A stretch of DNA of 64,000 nucleotides from CALFBG01 sp045110315 (GCA_045110315.1 JBGCFY010000074.1:1-64000); one strand, 5' to 3'. Shown: positions 8,227-17,975, counted from the first letter of the stretch. The notes: a model not told the origin generated them from the letters alone. A program made the numbers and translations.

Positions 8227-10773
8227 ATGAGAAAAATAATAGCATTATTTGCTTGTTGCTGTCTTTTGGGTTTTTCCCCTGAGGTATATGGACAGGTGAC
8301 AGACAGTATCCCAACGATTGATTATAGCAAACCAACTGATTTTGAAATTGGAGGTATCGTTGTAACGGGAGAGCAATTTAGTGATGAAAATGCCATCGTA
8401 GCGATCTCAGGACTCAAGGTTGGAGATAAAATTAGAGTGGGAGCTGGTGGAACTGCGATTCCAAGGGCCATTAAATCATTGATGCGACTACGCTTATTTA
8501 CCGACGTTCAGGTTTACATTCAAAAAACGATCGGAGATATTGTCTTTTTGGAATTAAATGTAAAAGAAAGAGCAAGGTTATCCAGGTATTCCTATAAAGG
8601 TGTCAAAAAATCCTACCACGATGATCTTAACGATGGTCTAGGGAGTATTCTACTCAAAGGAGGAATTGTTACAGAAAATATCAAAGTAAGTGCTCGAACC
8701 GTCATTGAAGACTTTTATAAGGAGAAAGGATATCTCGATGTTGATGTTAAAGTATTGGAAAAAATAGACGAAGGAATTTCTAATTCGGTACAACTCGTTT
8801 TTGACGTAGACCGAAATAAAAAAGTAAAAGTTCAGCGGATTTCTTTTATTGGTAACGAAAATATTAAATCTAAAAAACTTCGTAAAACCATGGATAATAC
8901 GAAGCGGAGAGCTAAATGGTTTTCTTCTTCTAAATTGATTAAACCAGAATACGAAACAGATAAAAAGAGCATCATCGCTTATTACAATACGATTGGATTT
9001 AGAGATGCTCGTATCCTTAAAGATTCTATTTGGAGAGGAGATAATGGACACCTACAAATACAAATAACGATCGAGGAAGGTCAGCGGTATTATTTCCGAG
9101 ATATCAGCTGGAAAGGGAATTCGATCTATGAAACGAAAATGCTTTCTAACATTTTAGGAATTAACGCAGGTGATGTTTATAATCAAGAGTTATTAGATAC
9201 GCGGTTACGTTATAGCCTAGATGGTAGAGACGTTAGTACGATTTACATGGATAATGGTTATTTGTTTTTCCAAGTAAATCCGATCGAAGTGGCGATTGAC
9301 AAGGATTCGATTGATATGGAAATTCGAATTTTTGAAGGACCACAAGCAACCATTGATCGAGTTGTGATTAACGGAAACGATCGAACCCACGAAGATGTAA
9401 TTAGAAGAGAGCTTCGAACACGACCTGGGCAGAAATTTAGTCGAACAGATATCATTCGTTCTCAACGAGAAATTATCAACTTAGGTTATTTTAATCCAGA
9501 AGCACTTGGGATTAATACGCCAGTTAACGCACAAAGAGGTACGGTTGATATCGAGTATACGGTAGAAGAAAAGCCGTCGGATCAATTAGAACTTTCTGCG
9601 GGTTGGGCAGGGGCTGGTCGAGGAGTGATTGGTACGCTAGGGGTTTCTTTTAACAACTTCTCGCTCCGAAATATTTTCAAAAAAGAAGCTTGGAATCCAT
9701 TACCGCAAGGAGATGGCCAACGACTTTCGCTACGAGCACAAACGAGTGGAAAACAATATCAAAGTTATAATATATCCTTTACAGAACCTTGGTTGGGTGG
9801 CAAAAAACCTACTTCGTTTACAATTTCAGGTTTCCACAACCGATTTACTTTTGGAACGGTAGGAACTTCTACAGAACAACGTTTCAACATTACAGGAGGA
9901 TCAATTGCGATCGGAACAAGATTGAAGTTTCCAGATGATAACTTTATTTCGCAAACGGCCATCAATATCCAAAACCTTTTCTTGAAAAATGGTAACTCTT
10001 GGGCATTTTTTGACGGTGAAGGCGGAAGAGTTGCGGATGGTAGTTTCTTAAATTTTAGTATCAAGCAGACCTTTACACGAAGTTCGATTGATGATCCAAT
10101 TTTTCCAAAAAATGGTTCTAAGTTTACCTTGTCTGCACAACTTACTCCTCCATACTCTTTATTTAACAACAAAGATTATTCTGATTTACCAGCCTCTGAA
10201 AAATTCAAATGGTTGGAATATCACAAATGGAGATTCAACGCAGAATGGTATACGCGATTGGCAGGAAATCTAGTATTGAAAGCAGCGGTTAAAATCGGAA
10301 TGCTTGGTTTTTACAACGAAGACATTGGCTTGTCTCCTTTCGAAAGATTCCAATTGGGTGGAGATGGATTTGCGAATCAGCAGTTTGGTTATATCGGAAC
10401 GGATTTGATTTCTTTAAGAGGATATGAGATTAATGAATTGGATGCGAACGTTTCTCAGTTTGGTAACGTTGCAACGCCAGTTTTTGATAAATTTACGGTT
10501 GAACTTCGTTACCCAATTTCTTTGAATCCAAGTTCCACAATCTTCGTTTTAGGTTTCGTAGAAGGTGGAAACTCTTGGGGTAGCTTTAGTGACTTCAATC
10601 CTTTTGACGTAAGGCGATCAGCGGGAATGGGATTAAGAGTATTCTTACCCATGTTTGGTACGCTAGGATTTGACTACGGAATTGGTTTTGATAAACCAGA
10701 ATTACAAGATATTAATGCTAGATGGACACAATACGGAAACTTCAATATTATTCTTGGATTTGAACCAGAGTAA
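8227..10773 (+). CDS. bamA: outer membrane protein assembly factor BamA
   Basis: Omp85-family protein that folds and inserts beta-barrel proteins into the outer membrane. The frame is open from 8179, but the signal peptide begins at the internal Met, MRKIIALFACCCLLGFSPEVYG, so the start is 8227 (848 residues). Several POTRA repeats occupy about residues 45-430 (e.g. FEIGGIVVTGEQF, VQRISFIGNENIKSKKL, RVVINGNDRTHEDVIRREL), followed by a ~16-strand barrel starting near QLELSAGWAGAGRGVIG. The barrel holds the expected VRGF-like lock motif in the variant LRGYE, and it ends in an aromatic-rich strand (GNFNIILGFEPE). It follows uppS and is closed by a terminator. Confidence 0.96.
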   Translation: MRKIIALFACCCLLGFSPEVYGQVTDSIPTIDYSKPTDFEIGGIVVTGEQFSDENAIVAISGLKVGDKIRVGAGGTAIPRAIKSLMRLRLFTDVQVYIQKTIGDIVFLELNVKERARLSRYSYKGVKKSYHDDLNDGLGSILLKGGIVTENIKVSARTVIEDFYKEKGYLDVDVKVLEKIDEGISNSVQLVFDVDRNKKVKVQRISFIGNENIKSKKLRKTMDNTKRRAKWFSSSKLIKPEYETDKKSIIAYYNTIGFRDARILKDSIWRGDNGHLQIQITIEEGQRYYFRDISWKGNSIYETKMLSNILGINAGDVYNQELLDTRLRYSLDGRDVSTIYMDNGYLFFQVNPIEVAIDKDSIDMEIRIFEGPQATIDRVVINGNDRTHEDVIRRELRTRPGQKFSRTDIIRSQREIINLGYFNPEALGINTPVNAQRGTVDIEYTVEEKPSDQLELSAGWAGAGRGVIGTLGVSFNNFSLRNIFKKEAWNPLPQGDGQRLSLRAQTSGKQYQSYNISFTEPWLGGKKPTSFTISGFHNRFTFGTVGTSTEQRFNITGGSIAIGTRLKFPDDNFISQTAINIQNLFLKNGNSWAFFDGEGGRVADGSFLNFSIKQTFTRSSIDDPIFPKNGSKFTLSAQLTPPYSLFNNKDYSDLPASEKFKWLEYHKWRFNAEWYTRLAGNLVLKAAVKIGMLGFYNEDIGLSPFERFQLGGDGFANQQFGYIGTDLISLRGYEINELDANVSQFGNVATPVFDKFTVELRYPISLNPSSTIFVLGFVEGGNSWGSFSDFNPFDVRRSAGMGLRVFLPMFGTLGFDYGIGFDKPELQDINARWTQYGNFNIILGFEPE

Positions 10774-10821
10774 TCATTGTAACTAGCCTTTCCGGTGAAT
10801 TTACACCTATAAAGATACTCT

Positions 10822-10863
10822 TATCCCGAATTTTCGTTATCGAAGATTCGGGATATTTTTTTG
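10822..10863 (+). terminator. intrinsic terminator after bamA
   Basis: The stem tatcccgaa/ttcgggata (10822-10830 with 10847-10855) is extended inward by tcg/cga and followed by eight T residues. It lies 50 bases after the bamA stop, ahead of the convergent O-antigen ligase-like gene. Confidence 0.8.
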
Positions 10864-10915
10864 CGGTAAGTTGAAAGTATGAAAAATTCTTAATTGCGAT
10901 ACTCATTAAGAAAAA

Positions 10916-12148
10916 CTAAGCTATTTCATCAGGATTACGTCGCGTTAAGTGGCGTGCGAGTAAACTATTAAAACAAGCATAAAAGATGATTCCCTGCTGC
11001 CGTTCTAGTATATTTTCCGTAAGGATGGCTAAGGCAAAAAAGGCTAACAAAAAGGCGTAAATGAATTGATTCTGTCGCCAAGCCATTACCAACGGAAGCA
11101 ATAAAAGTAGCAGTAAAAGCAGCAAGCCAACTAAGCCGAGACTCAGCGCGGTTTCCAGGTATTGGTTATGGGTGTTTAATTTTTTCTCTGTCGCAATGGT
11201 GATATTCTTTAATCGGTATTGTTCCATCATTTTTGGAAACCCACCGGTAGTTCCTTGCCCGAGCATAGGTTTTTCGGAAATAGCTTCAACGGCACTCTTC
11301 CAAATCTGTAAGCGAATATCGGGTTTACTTTGTGTTTTCGATGCGTTGAACAAACCATTCAGCGCAACTTGAATTCTCATTTTTGTATTGGGAATTGTCC
11401 AAGCAATTGTCCCAATTAGAAGTAAACCTGTGGTCATCAAAGCAAGGCCAACGAGTAATTTTTTTTGTTTGATCATAAAGATCAAAAAAGCGGTAGGAAA
11501 GAGTAGTAAGCTTGCGAGAATCTCCATTCTTGCAGAAAGCAGGAGTATAAAAATCAATAAATATCCACCAGTCAAAAAACCAAGACTACGAAGCCCTAAG
11601 CTTAATTTTGACCAATCTTTAACGAGATAGGAGCATAAAATAAATAAGGCAAACGCCATGTACATGGCATAATAAGATGGATGGAACCCTAAATGCTTGG
11701 ATAAGGATTCGTAATAAAAAGTATTGATTCCTGTTTCGGCATAGTATAGCCCTGCGCTGGCTAAACAAGTTAAACTACCGAGTAAACAGGCAAGTAGAAA
11801 GCTCAGTAGTAGCCGTTTTAACTGAATATTTGTAACTGGAGCTGTCGAGAAAAGAATCAAAGGAAAAATGAGTAACGAAAGCTTCCGTTCTAAATTTTGT
11901 AAAGCAGTAGCTAAGTGATCCGTGTACGCTAATCCAAAGATATGTAAACAATAAAAACCGATAAATAGTAAAGGTAAGGGGCGAGTGAGTTGCCGAAATT
12001 TTTCCATGAAATTAGCGCTGAGCAACCAATTAAGCGCTAAGAGTAAGATAAAGCCCGTTGCTAATCGTTGATGAATGGGTAGGCAAAAACAAAACAGCAT
12101 CAATAATACGTATTGGTACCATTGATGCTGTTTTTGTGTAAATAACAT
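10916..12148 (-). CDS. O-antigen ligase / Wzy-like membrane protein
   Basis: 410-residue polytopic membrane protein with about 11 hydrophobic segments and one large periplasmic loop, the layout of the O-antigen ligase/polymerase (Wzy_C, PF04932) family. The loop carries the usual signature near residues 280-330: IRLQIWKSAVEAISEKPMLGQGTTGGF followed by THNQYLETALSLGLVGLL (each shown only in part here as family landmarks). Members join glycans to a lipid or polymerise repeat units at the outer face of the inner membrane. It stands alone next to infB; whether it is a ligase (WaaL) or a polymerase cannot be told from sequence. No other polysaccharide genes flank it. Confidence 0.82.
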   Translation of the reverse strand: MLFTQKQHQWYQYVLLMLFCFCLPIHQRLATGFILLLALNWLLSANFMEKFRQLTRPLPLLFIGFYCLHIFGLAYTDHLATALQNLERKLSLLIFPLILFSTAPVTNIQLKRLLLSFLLACLLGSLTCLASAGLYYAETGINTFYYESLSKHLGFHPSYYAMYMAFALFILCSYLVKDWSKLSLGLRSLGFLTGGYLLIFILLLSARMEILASLLLFPTAFLIFMIKQKKLLVGLALMTTGLLLIGTIAWTIPNTKMRIQVALNGLFNASKTQSKPDIRLQIWKSAVEAISEKPMLGQGTTGGFPKMMEQYRLKNITIATEKKLNTHNQYLETALSLGLVGLLLLLLLLLLPLVMAWRQNQFIYAFLLAFFALAILTENILERQQGIIFYACFNSLLARHLTRRNPDEIA

Positions 12149-12191
12149 TTTTATGAATCTAGTTTGAACAGTGTAACAGCGTTGAAAATAA

Positions 12192-12238
12192 AGTAAAACC
12201 TTGCGACTATCTTAGTTGCGTTTCAACGGAGTTTTACT
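12192..12238 (-). terminator. probable terminator after infB
   Basis: On the minus strand, four bases after the infB stop: outer arms agtaaaac/gttttact enclose a second small stem (gcaac/gtcgc), followed by ttatttt. The U-tract is imperfect. Confidence 0.55.
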
Positions 12239-12241
12239 GAT

Positions 12242-15200
12242 CTAACTTAATTTTTGCTTTACTTCTACAATTTCATAACCTTCGATAATATCGCCAACTT
12301 TGATGTCATTGTAGTTTTTGATGGTAATACCACATTCAAAACCACTCTTCACTTCTTTTACATCTTCTTTAAAACGTTTTAGGGAAGCGACTTCTCCTTT
12401 GACCCCTTCTTTAGTTGGGTAGATAACGATACCATCTCGAATCAATCGTAGGTGCGTATTTCGGCTAAACTTACCTTCTAAAACGTAGCAACCAGCAATT
12501 GTACCAATTCGACTAATTTTGTAAGTTTCACGTACTTCAATTTGAGAAACGATTTTCTCTTCTTTCGTTGGCTCCAGCATTCCTTCAATCGCCATTTTGA
12601 TTTCCTCGATGGCTTCGTAGATGATGGAGTAAGACTTGATTTCAACCCCTTCTCTTTCGGCTAATTTTCTAGCACCGAGCGAAGGTCGTACTTGGAATCC
12701 GATAATGATGGCATCCGAAGCAGAAGCTAAAAGTACATCTGATTCAATAATTTGACCAACGGCTTTATGAATTACGTTTACTTGAACCGTTTCAATTGAC
12801 TGTTTGATCAAGGAATCAGAAAGAGCCTCTACAGAACCATCCACATCACCCTTGATGATCAAGTTCAACTCTTTAAAAGTACCAAGTGCTAATCGACGAC
12901 CGATCTCATCTAAACTAATACGTTTGTTTGCTCTGGTTGTTTGTTCTCGAACAATTTGAGCTCGTTTCGAAGCAATTTGTCTAGCTTCTTGTTCTGTATC
13001 GAGTACTTTAAATTTCTCTCCAGCTTGTGGTGCACCGCTCAACCCAAGAATTAAGACTGGTGTTGAAGGACCCGCCGTTTTGATTTTTTTACCAAATTCG
13101 TTGAACATTGCCTTTACTTTACCGGAATGCTCTCCTGCTACGACGGAGTTACCAATTCTTAGGGTTCCCGTTTGAACTAAGATTTTAGAAACGTATCCTC
13201 TTCCTTTATCTAGCGAAGCCTCGATGAGTGTACCAATGGCTGCTCGGTCAGGATTTGCTTTTAATTCAAGGATTTCTGCTTCTAATAAGATTTTTTCGAG
13301 TAACAAGTCAATGTTGGTACCTTTCTTCGCAGAGATATCTTGCGACTGGTATTTACCACCCCAATCCTCCACTAAGAAGTTCATGGTTGCCAACTCTTGC
13401 TTAATACGTTCTGGTTGAGCACCATCTTTATCAATCTTGTTGATGGCAAAGATAATAGGTACGCCAGCCGCTTGAGCGTGACTGATTGCCTCTTTCGTTT
13501 GAGGCATAATATTATCATCAGCAGAAATAATGATTACTGCGATGTCTGTTACTTTAGCACCCCTTGCTCTCATGGCTGTAAAAGCCTCGTGACCAGGAGT
13601 ATCTAAGAATGTTATTTTTTTATTGTCGGGACCTACGCGAACCTCGTAAGCACCAATGTGTTGGGTAATTCCCCCAGCTTCTCCGTCAGCAACTTTTGCT
13701 TCTCGGATATAATCCAGTAAAGAAGTCTTACCGTGATCAACGTGTCCCATAACGGTGACAATTGGCGAACGATCTACTAAGTCTTCAGGATCATCTACAA
13801 TCTCTTCATCATCTTCGGATTGCTCTTCTGCACTGATAAACTCTACAACGTGTCCAAATTCATTGGCTACGATTTCGATAATTTCTGCGTCTAATCGTTG
13901 ATTAATCGAAACAATGGCACCTAGATTCATGCAAGTCATGATAACATCGGTAACGGGTACGTCCATTAAACTTGCTAATTCTGATACAGAAATGAATTCG
14001 GTTAACTGTAAGTTTGTTACCTCACTCTTCTGATCCATCTTCTCCTGCTTCTCTCGATGTCTATCTCGATTATCTCTCCGTATTTTTTGGCGTTTATTCT
14101 TTCCTCCTCCGGAAAGTCTCGCCATTGTTTGTTTGATTTTTTCGTCGATCTCTTTCTTAGAAACTTCTTTTACTTCATCTCTTCTTCTACCAGGAGAAGT
14201 TCTTCCACGATTATTGGATCGATTATTACCTCCAGATCTTCCACCACTATTAGACCGAGAATCATTACTACGATTATCGCCACTATTGCTACGATTATTT
14301 GAGCCAGACTCAACGGTAGTAACTTTTTTACGTTTTCTGCGTTTTTTCTTCTCTGGCGAATCACTAGCGCCTTCAGAAGTTTTACCGGTAGTCGTTGTCT
14401 TTTTGACTTTTTTCTTTTTCTTTAATTTATCGGTATCGATTTTACCAAGAATCTTTAACCCTTTGAGTTGAGGCGTTTTTGCTCGCATCATTCCATCCTC
14501 CTTAGCGGGTTCTTTTTCTTCTTTTGCGGTAACTTTTTCCGATGGTGCTTTCTCTTCGACGGGTATAATTTTTGGAGCTTTGTCTTTGGCAACGACTTTT
14601 TCCTCTACGACCTTTTCTTCTTCTTCTTCTTCTTCTTCTTCTTTCTTTGCTTCAACGACAGGTGTTTCTGGTTTGGTAGGTTTCACAACTGGCGCTGTTT
14701 CTTCTACTTCTTCTTTTGCCTTTTTCTTGTTTGCGTCGAGATCAATCTTCCCTTTTATCTTTAGTTGAATTTTAGGTGCTTCTGCGTCCTCAACGACTTC
14801 TTCGACCACTTCTTCCTTTTTCACTTCTTCTTGAACGACGGGAGTTTCCTCTACGACAACAGGCGTTTCTTCAACGATTTCTTCGACCATTTCCTCTTCA
14901 ACGACTTCTTCTTCCGCTACGGGTTGTTCGATAACTTCCTCTTCAACGGGCTCAACCTTTACTTCAGGAGTAGGAGGAACAAAAGTAGGTGCTTCTACTT
15001 GTGGTTCGGGAGTAGATTCGTCTTTTTTACCTGATCCAGTACGAGTACCAATAACTAATTGGTCCGCTTGTTCTTTGATCGCAATTGACTTTTGAAATTC
15101 TTTGATCAACTCCTCGTACATCTCATCTGTAACTTTAGCAGTGGGCTTGTTATCTATCTCATAGCCACTCTTGTTCAGGTGATCGACGATTGTAGTTGTA

Positions 15201-15244
15201 CCTACATTCAATTCTTTTGCAATCTTTATTAAACGTTTTGCCAT
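12242..15244 (-). CDS. infB: translation initiation factor IF-2
   Basis: 1000-residue translational GTPase that delivers fMet-tRNA to the 30S subunit. The first ~380 residues are a low-complexity acidic and basic region (E-rich runs including nine consecutive Glu, then K/R- and NRSN-rich stretches) after an IF2_N motif (RLIKIAKELNVGTTTIVDHL). The GTPase core has G1 GHVDHGKTSLLDYI, G3 DTPGHEAF, G4 NKID and a normal C2 domain ending ...YEIVEVKQKLS. The polyglutamate part is encoded by a near-perfect GAA repeat at about 14607-14645, prone to length change. It is the last gene of the rimP-nusA-infB cluster but is separated from nusA by an unusual 369-base gap. Confidence 0.98.
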   Translation of the reverse strand: MAKRLIKIAKELNVGTTTIVDHLNKSGYEIDNKPTAKVTDEMYEELIKEFQKSIAIKEQADQLVIGTRTGSGKKDESTPEPQVEAPTFVPPTPEVKVEPVEEEVIEQPVAEEEVVEEEMVEEIVEETPVVVEETPVVQEEVKKEEVVEEVVEDAEAPKIQLKIKGKIDLDANKKKAKEEVEETAPVVKPTKPETPVVEAKKEEEEEEEEEKVVEEKVVAKDKAPKIIPVEEKAPSEKVTAKEEKEPAKEDGMMRAKTPQLKGLKILGKIDTDKLKKKKKVKKTTTTGKTSEGASDSPEKKKRRKRKKVTTVESGSNNRSNSGDNRSNDSRSNSGGRSGGNNRSNNRGRTSPGRRRDEVKEVSKKEIDEKIKQTMARLSGGGKNKRQKIRRDNRDRHREKQEKMDQKSEVTNLQLTEFISVSELASLMDVPVTDVIMTCMNLGAIVSINQRLDAEIIEIVANEFGHVVEFISAEEQSEDDEEIVDDPEDLVDRSPIVTVMGHVDHGKTSLLDYIREAKVADGEAGGITQHIGAYEVRVGPDNKKITFLDTPGHEAFTAMRARGAKVTDIAVIIISADDNIMPQTKEAISHAQAAGVPIIFAINKIDKDGAQPERIKQELATMNFLVEDWGGKYQSQDISAKKGTNIDLLLEKILLEAEILELKANPDRAAIGTLIEASLDKGRGYVSKILVQTGTLRIGNSVVAGEHSGKVKAMFNEFGKKIKTAGPSTPVLILGLSGAPQAGEKFKVLDTEQEARQIASKRAQIVREQTTRANKRISLDEIGRRLALGTFKELNLIIKGDVDGSVEALSDSLIKQSIETVQVNVIHKAVGQIIESDVLLASASDAIIIGFQVRPSLGARKLAEREGVEIKSYSIIYEAIEEIKMAIEGMLEPTKEEKIVSQIEVRETYKISRIGTIAGCYVLEGKFSRNTHLRLIRDGIVIYPTKEGVKGEVASLKRFKEDVKEVKSGFECGITIKNYNDIKVGDIIEGYEIVEVKQKLS

Positions 15245-15511
15245 TCTGGTGTTTTTCTTTCTAATTTAGTAGAAAGTGATTATGAAAGATTAATATCTTT
15301 TCAAAAAAAACAAGTATTTACTTACATAACCATTTTATATTTTTGATTTGCGTAAAAAAATAACTCATTCAGTACCTTATATTTAGAGCGTATGCTAAAA
15401 TACGTATTTATTCATACAAAAATAAGGGAAAACTACCTATGATTAACCCTTTCTTTGAAAAAACAATTCAAAAAACCGTATTTTTTTTGTTCTAAGCAAA
15501 AAAATACAATG

Positions 15512-15578
15512 AAGTTGTCCAAAAACATCGTCTAAAGTCTTTATACTTTGATGATTAACGACTCTTTTTGGACAACTT
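15512..15578. repeat. perfect 14-bp inverted repeat in the nusA-infB gap
   Basis: aagttgtccaaaaa (15512-15525) and its exact complement (15565-15578) enclose a 39-base AT-rich loop. On the minus strand this lies 35 bases after the nusA stop and could act as a terminator or processing hairpin, though the following T-run is 15 bases further on. The outer bases gaagttg..caactt resemble family 1 termini, so a decayed short element is the alternative. The rest of the 15245-15613 gap is AT-rich with nothing recognised. Confidence 0.5.
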
Positions 15579-15613
15579 TATTTTGTCTATTCTGATCTGG
15601 CGCGATTACGAAA

Positions 15614-16870
15614 TTAATCTTCCGCAAATTCCGCTTCGAGAATCTTCATTACATCTTCGATGGTCTCTTCTTCGAGGTCAGTTCTACGAACTAATTCTCT
15701 TACTTCGAGATTTAAAACGCTACGAGCAGAATCGCATCCGATCTTCTTCAACGCTTCAATTACCCAACCATCAATTTCATCAGAAAATTCATCCAAATCG
15801 ACATCGTCAATTTCTTGGACATTGTCAGAATTTCTATAAACATCGATTTCAAAACCAGTCAATCTACTGGCTAATTTAATATTTGTACCTCCTTTACCGA
15901 TGGCCAAAGAAACTTGGTCTGGCTCAAGGTATACCGCCGCTCTTCTTTTCTCTTCTTCTCCTTCTTCTTTTAAGTCAATACGAGTAACTTTTGCTGGCGT
16001 TAAAGACCGCTGAATGAATAGTTTGTCGTTATTAGTATAATTGACAATATCAATGTTTTCATTGCGTAATTCTCTCACGATACCGTGAATACGAGAACCT
16101 TTCATTCCTACACAAGCACCAACGGGATCAATACGGTCATCATAAGATTCGACGGCTACTTTTGCGCGATCCCCCGGAAGTCGTACTATATTTTTGACAA
16201 CGATCAAACCGTCTTCAATTTCTGGTACTTCTTGTTCTAGTAATTTTTCTAGGAAAAGACTATCCGTACGAGAAACGATAACAACGGGATTGTTATTCTT
16301 CATTTCTACTTTTTTGATCACACCTCTTACCATATCTCCTTTTCGGAAAAAATCTCCCCGAATCATTTCATTACGCGGAATCACCAATTCGTTACCTGTT
16401 GTATCATCTAAAACTAGAATTTCTCGCTTTAAAATTTGGTGTACTTCACCCAATACAATATCTCCAACGCGCTCAGAATATTTACGGAAAACATCATCTT
16501 TCTCCAATTCCATAATTCGAGAAATCAATGTTTGTCGTGCCGCCATAATTGCTCTACGACCAAAATCTTCTAAATGTAATTGCTCGTAACACTCCTCTCC
16601 AATTTCATAGTCGTCATCAATACTCAAGGCTTCCGAAATAGAGACCTGACTTCGATCATCTGTTACTTCACCGTCGGGTACGATTTCTCTTACCCTCCAA
16701 AGTTCAAGGTCACCTTTTTGTGTATTAACGATAACATCGAAATTTTCATCCGATCCAAACTTTTTACGAATCAAGGTACGGAATACGTCTTCCAGTACAC
16801 GGACCATAGTCGGTCGATCAATATTTTTTCCCGCTTTAAATTCCGAGAAAGTATCCACGAGGTTCATCAT
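15614..16870 (-). CDS. nusA: transcription termination/antitermination protein NusA
   Basis: 418-residue RNA polymerase-binding factor for pausing, termination and antitermination. In order: NusA N-terminal domain (~1-140, LVDTFSEFKAGKNIDRPTM), S1 domain (ERVGDIVLGEVHQIL, ~143-210), and KH1/KH2 (RDRAKV-like region, then DPVGACVGMKGSRIHGIVREL and DQVSLAIGKGGTNIKLASRLTG). A short C-terminal helix-hairpin-helix part follows (IGCDSARSVLNLEVRELVRR). The protein lacks the two long C-terminal acidic repeats of the E. coli protein, as usual in this phylum. Two Met codons in tandem open the frame. It lies downstream of rimP after a 227-base gap that holds a family 2 repeat. Confidence 0.97.
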   Translation of the reverse strand: MMNLVDTFSEFKAGKNIDRPTMVRVLEDVFRTLIRKKFGSDENFDVIVNTQKGDLELWRVREIVPDGEVTDDRSQVSISEALSIDDDYEIGEECYEQLHLEDFGRRAIMAARQTLISRIMELEKDDVFRKYSERVGDIVLGEVHQILKREILVLDDTTGNELVIPRNEMIRGDFFRKGDMVRGVIKKVEMKNNNPVVIVSRTDSLFLEKLLEQEVPEIEDGLIVVKNIVRLPGDRAKVAVESYDDRIDPVGACVGMKGSRIHGIVRELRNENIDIVNYTNNDKLFIQRSLTPAKVTRIDLKEEGEEEKRRAAVYLEPDQVSLAIGKGGTNIKLASRLTGFEIDVYRNSDNVQEIDDVDLDEFSDEIDGWVIEALKKIGCDSARSVLNLEVRELVRRTDLEEETIEDVMKILEAEFAED

Positions 16871-16904
16871 GAGTTCATACAGCGTTTGATATTTTATAAA
16901 TAAT

Positions 16905-17007
16905 TAAGTACTGACACAAATTAATTCGTCTATTAGCTTGTATCATCTTGTAAGTAACGATGCTACTCAAAATCTAAGACAATTTACTTTTGTTTTAGAA
17001 CTTGATT
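16905..17007. mobile_element. family 2 element, short copy between rimP and nusA
   Basis: It opens with taagtactgacacaaatta and continues tattagcttgtatcatctt, matching the left half of the 25501 copy, then ctactcaaaatctaagacaattta from its right half, ending near ttttagaacttga. The central ~50 bases of longer copies are missing. It has no ORF. It lies inside what is normally a compact rimP-nusA unit, 34 bases upstream of the nusA start. Confidence 0.6.
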
Positions 17008-17097
17008 AGGCGGTCTAGCATTAGAAAAACAATTTTACTAGTGTTACTTATTATATATGCGTACACAAATTTGAATCTAAACCTGTGTAGTGAGCAG

Positions 17098-17580
17098 TTA
17101 CTTTTTTGAGAAAGAGATCTTAACGACGGTTTTATTAATGGTTTCGAAAGGAATGGTCGTTCGTACAATTTCTGTTCTTTTCTTTTTTCCTTCTTTGATG
17201 CGAACTTTTTCTTCTAGAATAATATTATTTCCCTCCATGGCAACAAATTGCGCCGTTTTTTTGGAACCATCCTCTAGAAAAACTTCTACCTTTCGGCCAA
17301 TGTTTTTCTGGTATTGTCGAATAAATTTCAGTGGTCGAGAAATGCCCGGAGAAGATACCTCTAACGTATACTTTTCTCCCAGCCATTGTTCTTCATCAAT
17401 GAATTCTTCTAAATACCGGCTAAGTTTACGGCATTTTTCAAAGGTAATGCCAGAATCCGCATCTACAAAAACCTCTAGTTTGTTGTTTACATTTAGATTG
17501 ACATCTACCACAAAACAATCTTGGAAGTTTTCTTCTTGGAATTTCTCCTCCAATAAATTGATTATTTTTTCCTCAATCAC
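17098..17580 (-). CDS. rimP: ribosome maturation factor RimP
   Basis: 160-residue cytoplasmic protein needed for 30S subunit maturation (family knowledge). Seen: the N-terminal alpha/beta domain with FVVDVNLNVNNKLEVFVDAD and GITFEKCRKLSRYLEEFID, then the hallmark YTLEVSSPGISRPLKF, and a C-terminal SH3-like part (GRKVEVFLEDGSKKTAQF...NIILEEKVRIKEGKK). The start is GTG (gtgattgaggaa); no in-frame ATG precedes the conserved region. It is the first gene of the rimP-nusA-infB cluster. A strong hairpin lies 36 bases upstream in the leader. Confidence 0.95.
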   Translation of the reverse strand: MIEEKIINLLEEKFQEENFQDCFVVDVNLNVNNKLEVFVDADSGITFEKCRKLSRYLEEFIDEEQWLGEKYTLEVSSPGISRPLKFIRQYQKNIGRKVEVFLEDGSKKTAQFVAMEGNNIILEEKVRIKEGKKKRTEIVRTTIPFETINKTVVKISFSKK

Positions 17581-17615
17581 AGTTATTGATTTTATACAAT
17601 TTCTACATAAACAAA

Positions 17616-17642
17616 GAAGAGGGAACTTAACGTTCCCTCTTC
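17616..17642 (-). promoter_or_regulatory. leader hairpin upstream of rimP
   Basis: gaagagggaac and its perfect complement gttccctcttc form an 11-bp stem with a 5-base loop, 36 bases before the rimP GTG. It is not followed by a U-run on the minus strand. Since the upstream gene (mqnC) is divergent, it is not a terminator of another gene; it is probably within the rimP leader. Confidence 0.5.
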
Positions 17643-17803
17643 CTAAAGATCAAAATCAGTGCAAATATAGGGTTTTTCCTTATAATATGCAATGCCTAAG
17701 GGCTTTATTCAAAGCGGGTAACGGCTGAAAGCTAGGATTCGAAGAATTTATTACTTTCAAAAAAAAATGAAAATAAGCTATTCTCTGCTAAACATAGCTT
17801 TTG

Positions 17804-17811
17804 TATCTTTG
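17804..17811 (+). promoter_or_regulatory. candidate -7 box upstream of mqnC
   Basis: TATCTTTG is an exact TAnnTTTG match, but no TTG element sits at the proper -33 distance, and it would leave a ~280-nt leader before mqnC. The leader holds only a 32-base inverted repeat (17944-17975). Confidence 0.3.
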
Positions 17812-17943
17812 TTTAATAAGGGCAGCTAGCTAGATGATTTATTAAATTTGGGGTACTTAAAATTAATAAATAGGAAAGCTGCTCGTGCGATTAAAATTAA
17901 TATAAACTTAATCTATCGTCGATAAGATTTTATTCGGCCGAAA

Positions 17944-17975
17944 GAAGTTGACTAGGATGGTTTTTAAACAACTTC
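17944..17975. repeat. 32-bp relic of repeat family 1
   Basis: gaagttg at the left and tttttaaacaacttc at the right are family 1 termini separated by only ten bases. It could be an internally deleted copy or the footprint of an imprecise excision. The remainder of 17643-18099 shows no gene. Confidence 0.45.

Noticed and set aside
14057..15034. Several open frames of 60-112 codons on the plus strand opposite the infB N-terminus
   Set aside because: They are shadows of the low-complexity Glu/Lys-rich infB coding sequence and translate to Phe/Ser-rich or repeat-like products without family resemblance.
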